NCBI GenBank assembly: GCA_029339505.1
Contig: JAQISU010000179.1
Location: 7,646,501-7,710,500, forward strand
Reading direction: 5' to 3'
DNA from: Unio delphinus
Taxonomy: Eukaryota > Mollusca > Bivalvia > Unionida > Unionidae
Length of the DNA: 64,000 nt
The position numbers and the translations under genes were made by a program. Shown piece by piece: positions 16,654 to 29,600 of this stretch (position 1 is its first letter; the number at the start of each line of letters is the position of its first letter). The notes under the pieces are model-generated. The model was not told the origin of the DNA. It ran no database searches and saw only the letters and a list, made by a program, of their open reading frames with translations.

Positions 16654-18094
16654 GACCGCTGTGTTTCTCCCTCTTCTCCCTATTGAAATTATTTTCAACG
16701 AGAAATTTTAAGTTCAGTTACACTTGTTGTTTATGGATTTAATTTCTACCATTTGGATTTCAGGTACGCATTCTGCCTTTCTTTCTTTCCCTCGTCATTG
16801 TGATAACGAAAAGACACAAACATGAAAAATAAAACATTTATTTGTCATAAATAATTTCATTATTAATGGGTTTTTGTGTGCCTAGTATTCATCTGCAATG
16901 CATCAAAATAAAATACCATTTAAAAAGGTCATTATATAAAAATGGTAATGGTAACAAGCTATCGATTTTGAAATGGCTGAAGGTAAGACTGGTTAAAATG
17001 AATCTTATCATATTTCTTGATCACTGAATTATATTAATTAAATATTAACCAATTATGCACATTTTTATGGAAGCACTAAAACTTAACTTTGAAATTAAAA
17101 ATTCATTGTGAGCACAAATATCGCGTGAAATAGTATATGAATAGAAAAATAAATGTAGATTCATGCTTTTTTTTTGTTTCCTAGAGTAAAGATACTATTC
17201 ACACCCACCACCAAAAAAGGAAGAAAATATGGTCTAAGTTAGTAACTTAGTTTTCGTAGTTTGACAGTTTTATTTAAGACTAAATTTGTAGATATTTTCC
17301 ATTAGCAATGTTTTCAGCTGTACCTACAATGTATGCAGACGTGGGGCTCTCAACGGTTCAAATACAGAACCCCGTTTGCCGTAGACCATTCCTGAGGTGG
17401 TGAGATCAAAACTTATGAAGTGTTGGCTCAACCTATATTGACAGTATTGTCACTGGTTTTAATTTAAAAATCGCTCTCACCATATAGATGAAGTAAGGAA
17501 GCACTACACAATTGCATATGTACAGACTCGATCACAGGAAACTTTGAGTCAGACAGACAAACAAAGGGGAAGATATACTTATTTGAGAGGTAAATGAGAA
17601 AAACGATATAATCGAATTCGTAAAATTCGACTATAGATGTAAGACTAGAGATTCACTTTCATTTGAACATTCTTGTGTATCGTAATTCTAACATATTTAT
17701 TCAACTATGATTGAATTTTACCTGTTTTTTTATGGCATTAGGCATAAGACAGATGCAAAACACTCTACAGAAGAAAAGAAAACAACAAACAGTTTATAAA
17801 AATATGCGTTAAGTTCTTTTTCTATTAACCAGCATGGCACGGTAGAGAATTAATACGTCGTACTTGTTTGTGTACAATTAAATATTTGACACTTTCAGAT
17901 AAGGAGAAATATATTGTATTTCTTGTCTGACTCCGAACATTTAACAACTGTTATTACAAAGAAGCCCCATTAATTATCGTCAGTTTGACACGCTGAAAAT
18001 TATGTACCTTATGGAATACGTAAACTTTACACAACATAGCATCTTTCTATATTTGTACGTCTTACGTTACGTAGCATCTTCGAATATATTTGTA

Positions 18095-18870
18095 TTTGTA
18101 CTTCACACACTGCATTGCCTGTCTAATAATATTTGTACGTCTCACACTGCATTGCCTGTCTAATAATATTTGTACTTCACACACTGCATTGCCTGTCTAA
18201 TAATATTTGTACGTCTCACACTGCATTGCCTGTCTAATAATATTTGTACTTCACACACTGCATTGCCTGTCTAATAATATTTGCACGTCTCACACTGCAT
18301 TGCCTGTCTAATAATAGTTGTACTTCACACACTGCATTACCTGTCTAATAATATTAGTACGTCTCACACTGCATTGTCTGTCTAATAATATTTGTACTTC
18401 ACACACTGCATTGCCTGTCTAATAATATTTGTACGTCTCACACTGCATTGCCTGTCTAATAATATTTGTACGTCTCACACTGCATTGTCTGTCTAATAAT
18501 ATTTGTACGTCTCACACTGCATTGCCTGTCTAATAATATTTGTACGTCTCACACTGCATTGCCTGTCTAATAATATTTATACTTCACATACTGCATTGCC
18601 TGTCTAATAATATTTGTACTTCACACACTGCATTGCCTGTCTAATAATATTTGTACGTCTCACACTGCATAGAATGTATATGCTATTTGTTCGCTTCACA
18701 CTGCATTTCATCTATGTATGTGTACGTCTCACAGTACATATCATCTTTGTATATTTGTATGTCTCACACTGCATAGCATCTTTGTATGTGTACGTCTCAC
18801 AGTACATATCATCTTTGTATCTTTGTATGTCTCACACTGCATAGCATCTTTGTGTATGCGTACCTCTCAA
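18095..18870 (+). repeat. 37-bp satellite with two-unit alternation
   Basis: Unit of 37 bp containing CACTGCATTGCCTGTCTAAT and AATATTTGTAC. The unit ends either CGTCTCA or TTCACA, and the two types alternate regularly through 18095-18400 before becoming irregular. The right flank (18665-18870) has a diverged form with GCATAGCATCTTTGTATG. The sequence is unrelated to the 37-bp array upstream of dac despite the same period. In dac intron 1. Confidence 0.95.
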
Positions 18871-19495
18871 CGTGAAAGGGATAAATATGCATCAGACTCG
18901 TTTGTGTATATTGATGTTAATATGGTTGAAGAAAAGTTACATCAGAAATATTTATTTATTGTATATAGATTAAGACCTATAATAAAGTTGTGATCATATA
19001 GAATTTAATTACAATAAAATTAATAAATTATCACTACATACCGTTAAAACATAGAAGACATATGCAATGCATTAACCCGTGCAGAAAAGAACACGCAAGT
19101 CGTTATAGATTTTCTCGAAACTGGCATGCAGACCACAATTGAAAGAAAAGATTCAGGTGTGTAAAATAACGTATTCCAGAGTTTATAACATTTAAGGATT
19201 TAGGGATAAGGTATGGCTTATGAAGAAAGATGGTCACATAAACGATGGGGTGGGGGTGGCAGGGAGGAAGCGGTAGGCCTTGTATTACCCCACACGTGTT
19301 TCTTTTGTATGTTCCCTTTCTCTGTATACACCGGTATGTTGCATATGACCTTTGAAGGTCAGTGACCACAATATCACTACAGTTGCTATGAACACCCGAC
19401 AAAATCATAGTTGATTGAAATTATGCTGTAATGTTTTCTCGTTAAAGTTGAATCCTATATACATATATAGGTATGGTAAGTACATCAGAATATAT

Positions 19496-19497
<2 letters not shown>

Positions 19498-19565
<68 letters not shown>
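19498..19565. repeat. (CA)n-(TA)n microsatellite
   Basis: About 15 CA units then about 18 TA units. Confidence 0.95.
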
Positions 19566-19568
<3 letters not shown>

Positions 19569-19724
19569 ATTCTTTCTTGTCCCTCTGTAGTTTATAAAAC
19601 TAGCGTGTCAGGTATTTAAACATAATCTTTTATATCAGAGTATATACATACGCACCAGTTCTCATCGGTTATGCTATTTGGTATGTTTGCAATCTTACAT
19701 ATATAAATATTCGCATACTTGTCA

Positions 19725-19825
<101 letters not shown>

Positions 19826-20159
19826 CAATGTATTCGATCTTTGCAGATACACGATCTTTAAAGTGATACAGACTTTAACAACTACGGAGTAGAAATTTCA
19901 AACTTATCAAGCTTAAGTTTATTCACTAAGTTAAAGATTGTAGAAGGGAAAATGTCGACGGACATTCTCTCCTGGATTGTCTTAGGTCCAGCATTGTGTA
20001 CATTTCTTCAATATTAAAAGACTTATATCATCACCTGATTAAAACTTGATGACTTGACCCAACATTCTAGTGTAATAACGTGGTGAATCACCATTGCCAG
20101 TACCTCAGCTAACGGAGAACGAATGTAGAAAAATAAAAATGTTGACTCGATTTTTTTTT

Positions 20160-20840
20160 TACTAGCTGTAGCTGTGAAAATTGACTCATCATCTTCCAGC
20201 TCAAAATTTGTGTCTTATATTTTATACTGAATTTTGGGCTATATTCGATTACATTCATGATTACAGCATTGGAAGTGTGGCCGAGGGAAAAGACATGTTC
20301 TTCGTTATGGGGACATTCTTTCCATTTTGTTTTCAAGTTTATAAACATGTTCTATGTAGATTCGTTTTAATAATCAATTGCTTTGTTTCTCCAATATAAT
20401 GGATGCGGCATACCTTGCATGCAATGGGATAAATATGATATTCAGGGGACCCCAAGTGGCCTAGTTAGCGATCACTGAATTCTCATCTCAGTCTGCGTTG
20501 GTTCGAGTCTCGGGTTCGGCTAATGTGGGTATATGAGAAAGCTTGCCAGTAGCTTATCGTGGGTCGGTGGTTCTTTCTGGGGTTTTCCGGGTTCTTCCTC
20601 CGCCATTAATACTGGCCGCCATGTAAAGCCTATCTTACGCTGAAAAATGGTGTTAAACCCTATAACAACAACAACAATGATATTCCTTGTTGCATGTAAT
20701 GAGATAGATAAGACAGACTGTGGTGCTTGCAATAGTCTGGCTTTTTTAAATGGTTTCCATAACAGTGAAATAAATTGTGTTTCCATCTGTTTGGGATGGA
20801 TTCCGTTAGTGTGGCCAAAAAGAAATGATTTTATTTTTTT
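20160..20840 (-). pseudogene. Retroelement C-terminal GIY-YIG domain relic, split by a SINE
   Basis: On the - strand, just left of the SINE at 20444, the frame reads IYPIACKVCRIHYIGETK (20382-20443). This is the Cys-x2-Cys plus YIGET motif typical of the GIY-YIG-like endonuclease at the end of Penelope-like and related retroelements. After a frame change, 20109-20348 continues with EEHVFSLGHTSNA and then SWKM, matching the family's EHxxxxGHxxx segment. Sequence right of the SINE (20690-20840) reads in the same direction as the part just before the domain. It is frameshifted and has stops, so it is dead. Which retroelement class it came from cannot be settled by eye. Confidence 0.6.
20435..20685 (+). 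mobile_element. SINE-2 copy inside the GIY-YIG relic, 9-bp TSD
   Basis: Forward copy 20444-20676 flanked by perfect 9-bp duplications ATGATATTC (20435-20443 and 20677-20685). The head contains GTGGCCTAGTTAGCGATC (A-box region, diverged) and GGTTCGAGTC (B-box). The 3' end is GCTGAAAAATGGTGTTAAAC followed by (CAA)n. It interrupts the codons of the YIGET-containing domain. Confidence 0.93.
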
Positions 20841-22651
20841 ATTTTTTTGTTTTTAGTGCATTTAAATTTGATTTGCCTTTTTTTAAAGCTATGGAACGTT
20901 GCAACTAGTTTGCGTGGAACATTCAAATTTAAGCGGTTTACAAGATTTAATGGTTGGCCTATGTTTGCGAGAGCGATCTTTCTGTGTTGAACTTGTGGAC
21001 AAAGGACATTTGCTTTTCCTTTGCTATTTATTTATTAGGTAAATCATTGTTGTTTACTTGGCTCTTTGTATCGCTTCCGTCAATCAATCTTTCTTGTAGG
21101 CCCGTATTTGTCAGGTGTTGCGTTAGCTCTCTGCGCCTCTCTTCGAAGCTGCCTCACCAGCACATATTTGTCTGATTATAAGTGCTTGACTGTCTTTGGG
21201 TTTATGCCTTGGGTGGCAACTGGATGGAGGTAGGTACTAACGTTTGTCACTAGGTCACAAGTCTTGTTTCTCAGGCTGCTTTACATGGTTTTAACCCTTT
21301 CTCGTGCAGCACGTAGTACACAGTTAAGTTACGAAACAATTTTGGTGTTGGTTGCTAACGGTTCACTGGTTTTACATTATTTTTTCCATTAGCTACAGCA
21401 CATGTTTTTAAAACTACTTTTTAGCAAACCTTTTACTGACTTTTGGTAATCTCTGTTCAACAAAATTATTTTAAAAAATCCGGGATAAAATTTTAATTGG
21501 ACAGCTGTCGATATGCGTATACATGTCGCAAAATATTTCATTGGTGACCAGTTTTCTTACGTCATCAATGAGATTCATTTGTTCTAATTGTTTCGTGTCT
21601 ACAAACAAGCTGGAACCAAACAGCATGTAGCTTCTGCAATGTAATTACGTTTTTTGTGCTTGGTTTTCTTGTTTCATGGATCATATTTTGATTGTTTGTA
21701 GCTTATGCTCATGAGAATGGAATCAGTAGAGTACTACGGTTCTTTTCACACATAGAAAGTCTTTTTGCAATACAATGTCTTTCTTGCATATATGGTTATT
21801 TACTGCAGTCCTGCTGACGAGTTTTTCGCCATGAAATCTGAGTCCAAAAAGACAAGGAAAACGTGATACAATTGCAGCAGTTATGGAAAGAATGTTAAAA
21901 TAAAAAAAATGCATCAAATAAGTTTTATTTCTGTGAGGAGCACGGTGTTTACGGAATCGTGCAAACAATCTTGAGGCGAATTTAACAGCTAGATAGCAGT
22001 TTCATATACATTTTATTGGCTGAATCGTTTGTCACGTTCCTGTTATTTTTAAAAGCGCTCGTGTGTCTTGTGTACCAATTTTGCTAATTTGTCGTGTTAC
22101 TGTTTCATAAAAAGCACATGCGGTTGGGTTAGAGTATCAGTCAATAACGTCAATCAAAATTTTAAAATGTAAGTTTTCAAAAATGTAATTTTAGCTATTG
22201 GAAAGTTTATCATATATCCGTAACTATTCAGCCACCTTCGGTATCTTTTTGAAAGTAAGTTACTGTTCGAGAATATTATTATCGACTGCATGAAATGTCC
22301 ACTCTCCGCCTTTGTTTATAATTTCTTCAGCTACAAAATGATGACAGGATTTGAGCAGATGGTAGGATTTGGGGTGAATATCATGGTGCAATCATCTGTA
22401 ATATTCATAAATTTTCTGAATTTGAAAGGTCTTCATGATATATATGCTTATGTTGTCCTAGGTCGAGTTGTAATTAGTATCGTGTTCTCTTTCAAGAAGA
22501 TGACTACGAATGGCATGGAAATGTATTTTATACATTACCTACCGGTTTTTTCACACAATATGTGTCCAATATTCTAAATTATGAGCGAAACAGTGAGAAA
22601 TTAGCAGCGCTGTTTAATTTATTGAAAGTTGCATTCGTCTTAAAAGGAAAA

Positions 22652-22786
<135 letters not shown>

Positions 22787-22913
22787 AAGGACTCATTTTT
22801 ATATATACCACTTCGTTGTTTTAGTTCAATACAAATCATGCACTTCAAAATGAAATCCACACATGCAGTTGAAATCATCGATCTGCCTCAAATTCTTATC
22901 AATGATCTATAAG

Positions 22914-23252
<339 letters not shown>

Positions 23253-24430
23253 CAGAATATTGCTTTATAACTTTACAGCACAATGTTTGTGCAATTACTA
23301 TGTTCCTAGCTCGAAAATCCTAAATTAAATTTAGATTCAAATGGTGATCACACCCTCTCTCAATTCAGATTGGATGATGATTCTACCTTGTTTTTTTCAA
23401 CTTAGCGGACAGTGCCACTGGGCCGTCTGTCAACGTGGTGAGATTTAAGACGCCTATAAGGGTCCCCAAAATATGTACAATATGAACTATTTAGGACGCT
23501 CCTTTATGATAATGATGGCTGTGCGATTATTCTGATGTACGTTTGTATTGTACTTCCGAACAATAATATGAAATATGCATTTTTGGGGTCCATATAAATC
23601 GAAGCAGGAGATTCCCGATAGTAAACTACAACTGCTGTTTATGGTTCTGGTGTGTGGCATAGTTAAGCAATGTGGACAGGTCTGTCTCACAGAAAGAATC
23701 GACCCCCCCCCCACACACACACACACACTCCCAACTTGCTCACGAAAAATGTGATCTAAACGACTATCCGGTACAGATTCCTCCCCAACTTTTCCAACTG
23801 CTTCTTAATTCTATTGATTAAATTTACCTAAAAAAAAATAATAAATATATTAATTTTGTAATTGAAAAGATTCTACGGAACACAGATATTAGAATAAAAC
23901 AAATGGAAAATCATTATTTGGCTTCATAAATTTTACAGCAAGTTTTGGAAAGTTTTATTTTCATATACAATATACTTACCTCGATTAACTTTGTCTCCGA
24001 CATATTTAAAAATTGTCTTATAATTATTATCAATGGCGCTTTATTTGAGCTTCTTTATATACCACGAATGTACAGAAAGTTGTCACAGTTGACTTGAAGG
24101 TTACTCAGTGGCTTGCATTAGTATAGTTCGTATTCACCTAATAGGTAAAAAGTAAGTAAACGGTCCGAGTCAGTTGATGTAGGTACAGGTGTTCTAAACC
24201 AATATGCTACATAACAATGGAATGTAATTGCAATAAGAGAATTTCTATATAAGATTAAATGTTTACTTAGACATTTGGACACAAATATAAAATCTAATTA
24301 CGCATTGTCTGGACAAAAAATAAAAACATATAAGAAAAAAAAATGCCGTTCATGCATTCTTGTTTTGTTTAAATATTATAAACAAAATTCATTCTGATGT
24401 GAAAATAAATTTGCTGTATAGTGATTACTA

Positions 24431-24668
24431 TAAGAAGTAAATCTGATAGATCTATTCATGCAGACAGACAAACAGACAAGCCGATTGATAGAGACACAAC
24501 TGTACGTTACTGACCAGTAAGATATTAACTAAACGTCCAGTGAATTTATCTATGTAATAATCATTACGTATTTCTCATACGAAATATTTCTATTGTTATT
24601 GATATTATATAATATAACAAGAGGTTGTTAGCAAGCTAGTTACTATAATGAAATATACAACATACATC
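24431..24668 (+). repeat. Segmental duplication, copy B (no (TA)n)
   Basis: Direct copy of 22914-23252 about 1.5 kb away, roughly 85-90% identical by eye. Shared landmarks include ACTGTACGTTACTGACCAG and TAATAATCATTACGTATTTC. Confidence 0.9.
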
Positions 24669-25179
24669 AATTTCAGGCAAAAAACGTTTTTCAATGAAAA
24701 TGTGTTTTGACTCACTGAATAGCTGATACCAATTTATTTTAACAATCTAAAAACAGTTCTACATGCATATAGGGCTTTGCTGTAAAAGAAAAAAAACAAG
24801 ACATTGTATTGACCAATTTATATGAATTTGATTAATCAATATTGTTTCTTTCTAATGTTATTGGAGTACTTTTCAATAATATTTAGTTTCTGTAGTCTAA
24901 TTAATATTGGAGAGAAACATCAAAAGCACTATAATAATGAATATTTAGTCGACCGTAAAATCAGACGTTTAGGTTTAATTAAAATTGGATCCATCACTCA
25001 TTATTGGGAAATTGATCCCTGGTTTCCATTCCTTGAAACACAAAATATGAGAAAATGTTATATCGTTATTTCTGACTTATAAATGAAGCATTTATTTAGC
25101 TTGACCATCTGAATTTCAAATGACCAACTCATTTAGCTTCACCATCTACATATTTATGAACCATTCTCCATTTCTACAG

Positions 25180-25490
25180 ACCACTCCGGTGGCCAAGTGG
25201 TTGGAACATCCGCTTCGGTTGCGGGATGTCGTGGGTTCGATCCCCGGCCAAGTCATACCAAATACTTTTACAAATGGTACTAACAGCTACCTCGCTTGGT
25301 TCTCATAATTAAGAGGTTAGTGTTAGGACTGGTCGGACTAGTGTCAGGATAATGACTAGGTGGGACATCATGCTACATATCTGCGACATGATGCCCCAGT
25401 GCAAGACATTACTATAAACTGCCACACTGCAGATATCGTAGCAATATGACTGAAAAATTGTTTAAGCTACGTTAAAAATCCAAATCAAAC
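25180..25490 (+). mobile_element. SINE-1 copy
   Basis: Head CACTCCGGTGGCCAAGTGG, B-box GGGTTCGATCC, shared body and tail GACTGAAAAATTGTTTAAGC. No clear target-site duplication found, so ends are approximate. Confidence 0.9.
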
Positions 25491-25914
25491 ACAAATACAC
25501 ACACAAACACCACTTCTATAACGTGAGCGACCGTTGGGAGAAATTAGATGTAGATAACTACATACGTACATTATCTATCTATCTGACTACCTATATATAA
25601 GGGTCTTCAGCTAGTACGTATATTTCTAAGGTGCCTTTCAAACAGGTTTATCAGGTATTTGACAGTCGATTCAAAATATTCCTATTATTTTTTTCAGTTT
25701 GATCATCATGCGCAGTTCCCAAATGATATTGTTTAATTAACTACGTTATACAATGACAATATGTAATGTAACATGAACTGATTCAAGTACTGATTAAATT
25801 ACCAATCTGTATAAGAGAATTTGCCATTACCATTTAATTGACAAGTTATTTCATCGGGAAGGCGTATTATTGAAGTCCATGACTTAAAGATGCATACATA
25901 CGTACATACATACA

Positions 25915-25923
<9 letters not shown>

Positions 25924-25992
<69 letters not shown>

Positions 25993-26089
25993 TACATACA
26001 TACATACATACATACATACATACATACATACATACATACATACATACATACATACATACATACATACATACATACATACATACATACAT
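25924..26089. repeat. (CA)n-(CATA)n microsatellite
   Basis: About 32 CA units followed by about 25 CATA units. Long Tyr/Cys/Val-type frames through it are artefacts. Confidence 0.97.
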
Positions 26090-26760
26090 GAAATTTACTC
26101 CTTATTCGCGTACTTCACTATACGCTCACTTTCTTGCCCTTTTCATAAAACAGGTACACAATATCGAAACTGCCATGATTCTACAGGTATAACATAAAGT
26201 TCAGTCGGACAAACATTAGTGTGCTTATTCATTCTCGATTGTAAACAAACATATAAACAAAACTGATATGAGTATTCTATTTCCAGATACATGTGAAACG
26301 AAACGCGAACGTTTTATATTTAAGCACAACAAATGTTAGAGAAAAGACAATAAACATTCATGAACTGAAACGAATGATCATATTTAATCACGCTCTCCAT
26401 GTTGTTATATTAGAGCCATTCCTTAATGGTGCGTCGATATTAGAAAAAAAGGACATTTTGATAGGCATGTTGTCAGAAAATTAACTAGTATTTATTGTCA
26501 TACACATATATAATATCTACATTGTCATAGAGAAAGAAGATAGATCTTTTTTTTCATACGCATATAACGTAAACTGTCCGAGAAAGATGATATCTGTTTC
26601 TTAAAAGAGAGGATTAAAATTTGTAATATCGTCCCTTTTGACGGATGAGAAATTATAAAACAACTGAACAGAATAAATAAGGCGATTCATTATTTGTCCA
26701 AGTCACATATGACAATAATGATGATGATGATAGTAAAATTTGTTAGCAGATATTAATAGC

Positions 26761-26919
26761 AGTGCCGGGCCAACACTATTGGCGATCAAGGTGGTCGCCT
26801 AGAGCGCCATATTTTAAAGGGCGCCACATTAGACGGAAGTGATTTATTTTCCGAGAAGGTGTGACAAATTCGTTGTTCGCAAGAGCGTCAAAAATCCTTA
26901 ATCCCTTGGGCCGGCCCTA
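26761..26919. mobile_element. Short hAT-like non-autonomous element relic
   Basis: Left end CAGTGCCGGGCCAACACT, then GGCGATCAAGGTGGTCGCCT and GGGCGCCAC. The right end reads GGGCCGGCCCTA, a near inverted repeat of the left end. The ends resemble hAT-type termini (CAGxGxCGGCC). The flanks (ATTAATAG / ATTAGTAT) are only a poor 8-bp match, so the insertion is old or the ends are slightly misplaced. Confidence 0.55.
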
Positions 26920-27221
26920 ATTAGTATTAAACTAAAAGTATTTCAGAATAAAATGTTAAATGTCCTGGTGTGTTTTAAAAGAAATCGACATCTGATGAAG
27001 ACGATGAAAATGCCATAGTAATGACGTAGTAAAATTTTACAGGTAAAGAAGCTGGCGTAAAACATATGAAGACTTTTTGAACGACATTTATACATTACGC
27101 AACAGTTCCATTTATTAAAATATCCACGACTTCCAATATTTAAAAAATTTGAAATAACTAGATGGAAAGTGCTGCACAAGAAGTATTAAACTTAAGTGAC
27201 TTAACATGTTGCTAATGTTAC

Positions 27222-27335
27222 CGCTGCGAGAGAGGCTAGACCATCAGAATCAAATCCACGGTTCCTCGGCATGATGTTTACAGCCATATGTTGAAAGTGG
27301 TGTTTAAACAAAAAAACAACAACAATCAACTGATC
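27222..27335 (+). mobile_element. Possible 3' fragment of a third SINE family
   Basis: Ends GCCATATGTTGAAAGTGGTG TTTAAAC followed by A-rich CAACAACAA, the layout of a SINE tail (pseudo GTTAAAC end plus CAA repeats). No tRNA-like head remains. Weak call. Confidence 0.35.
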
Positions 27336-27720
27336 TCAGTGACTATGCTCCTATTAAATTTAACGTTTTTGGATATGCCATATCCTAATATTCCGAACGG
27401 CCAGAAATATCGATGACTGGATAATTTGATCAAAACTAGTGGGCATAATTTTACATAATGTCAGTACTCGCTTATAAGTCGAGTCCAGTTGCAAACTACA
27501 TTTTTCCAAATCTGTCGCTGCCTAATATACTAACAGATCTAGGTCTATGTAGCTTCTTAGAAGTGATTAGTAGAAGAATAATCGTGGATTCGACTTTTAT
27601 AAATGAGAATATATGGTAATTAGTTTATCAAAGTTACATGCACTATTTGGGTAGGTGAGATAAATGCACGTGTAATTCGAAAACCTAACATGTCATTGAT
27701 CCAATTCTTGCCTCCCCCTA

Positions 27721-27723
<3 letters not shown>

Positions 27724-27799
<76 letters not shown>
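27724..27799. repeat. (CT)n microsatellite
   Basis: About 38 CT units. Confidence 0.97.
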
Positions 27800-27802
<3 letters not shown>

Positions 27803-28041
27803 ACCCCATTTGTTGATTTTTTTTCCCCGCTGGGATAAAATCCTTGGCGCAGTTTTCCATACATTTTTTTTTCTGTTCGGTTACACAAGGTCGCACTGCT
27901 TTATCACTGTCAGTCTGCTTGACTTTCTCATAGCATATACGACCATGTTCCAACCTAAATATTTTATTCTCCTTGCAAAAGCTTCGTTATCGATCCATCC
28001 GTCCACGCACGATGTCATCCACCTGTGCATCCATGTATAAA

Positions 28042-28063
28042 CTTATCTATCTATCTATCTATA

Positions 28064-28150
<87 letters not shown>

Positions 28151-28156
28151 TTATCT

Positions 28157-28187
<31 letters not shown>

Positions 28188-28276
28188 CGTCCGTCCGTCC
28201 GTCCGTCCATCCATCCATCCATCCATCCATCCATCCATCCATCCATCCATCCATCCATCCATCCATCCATCCATCC

Positions 28277-28364
<88 letters not shown>

Positions 28365-28365
28365 A
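28042..28365 (+). repeat. Block-structured tetranucleotide array
   Basis: Consecutive blocks of ATCT (28042-28152), GTCT (28155-28181), GTCC (28181-28206), ATCC (28207-28276), ATCT again (28277-28343) and TTCT (to 28365). Each block differs from its neighbour by one base. Open frames of 135 and 192 codons through it are repeat artefacts. Confidence 0.97.
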
Positions 28366-29234
28366 TTGGCAGCCGATTTGTATAAACCGATATATCACAA
28401 TTTTATATCAGAGTGTGAGTCAGTGGATTTAAAACTCTATTGTTACCACTGCATGCATGATATACACTCTTTTTCGTTGCCTTTGGAGGTTACGCTGTTG
28501 TATATTGTGCATTTGACACTGAAAGAAAAAAGGGGAAAAACAAACAATTAGACAAAAATATATGACGCTAGTTCGTTTACTTCCACTCTACATTGCTTCC
28601 GCGCATGCAAATAGATACTATATAACGACACTTATCGCGCAGAGATAAAATAGTTGTGTGCACTACAACTCATCTGATCTCACATTGTTTCTATTGTACT
28701 TTAAAAGTGTGAATTTCCCGTCCTACTTTCCATTTGTTCCGTTGGAAATAGTTAAAATTTCTGAGGATAATGTGTACTATGTCAAGATAATACAAGTTAG
28801 ACTACAATAGTGTGATTTATAAGCGTCAATAAAAGATTTCCTTCCCTAGAAGTACACACACTCGCATGCACTATTTGAAGTTATCTCTAAGGAAAGGAAA
28901 GACAAGAACAAACCGAATTGTATTTTATGTTCATAAAAATAAAACAAAAACAATATTCTGAAACTCAGAAGGAAAACAGAATTCATCTCAGTGTATTTGA
29001 AAAAGGACATAAAGTAATATTTTCCTAGGATACGAGTATAAAGATGTGAAGAGTACTCTGCAGTCAGTTTTCGTTTTTTTTTTTTTTCTTCTTTTTTTTT
29101 CTTCTTCTCTATTCCCCATTATTACGGTAGTTTAGTTTGCTAGCTTTCCCACCCCGTCAACCATTTAGGGACACACACATTCTTAAAAGGATGAAATCTT
29201 TGAAAATAATATAAAAGTTGGTTCTTTGTTAATA

Positions 29235-29600
29235 TCGATAGTGTGGATCTTTGTGGATATGGAGAGTGTGTGGATCTTTGTGGATATAGAGAATATAGTT
29301 TGGATCTTTGTGGATTTGGAGAGTGTATGGATCATTGTGGATATAGAGAATATAGTGCGGATTCTGTGGATATAGAATGTGTGGATCTTTGTGGATATGG
29401 AGTGTGAGGATCTTTGTGGATATGGAGAATATAGTGTGGATCTTTGTGGATATAGAGAATATATTGTGCATCATTGTGGATATAGAGAGGATAATATGGA
29501 TCTCGGCGAATGTGGAGAAGATAATATGGGTCTTTCAGAATATGGAGAGGACAAAGTGGATCTTTATAATATGGAGAGGTTAATGATGGTATTTGAAGTT
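29235..29600 (+). repeat. Irregular 25-33-bp minisatellite
   Basis: Repeated GTGGATCTTTGTGGATATGG with GAGAATATAGT insertions that change the spacing. It decays to the right (29480-29600). Confidence 0.88.

Noticed and set aside
24822..25082. 86-codon frame
   Set aside because: Hydrophobic AT-rich start, no motif, no splice or promoter support.
25799..26192. Several 65-100-codon frames on both strands
   Set aside because: Produced by (CA)n and (CATA)n repeats.
26293..26484. 63-codon frame
   Set aside because: Looks protein-like at first sight but too short and without recognisable family or context.
28025..28551. 192- and 135-codon open frames
   Set aside because: Translations of tetranucleotide repeats (LSIY, PSIH runs); no gene signal.
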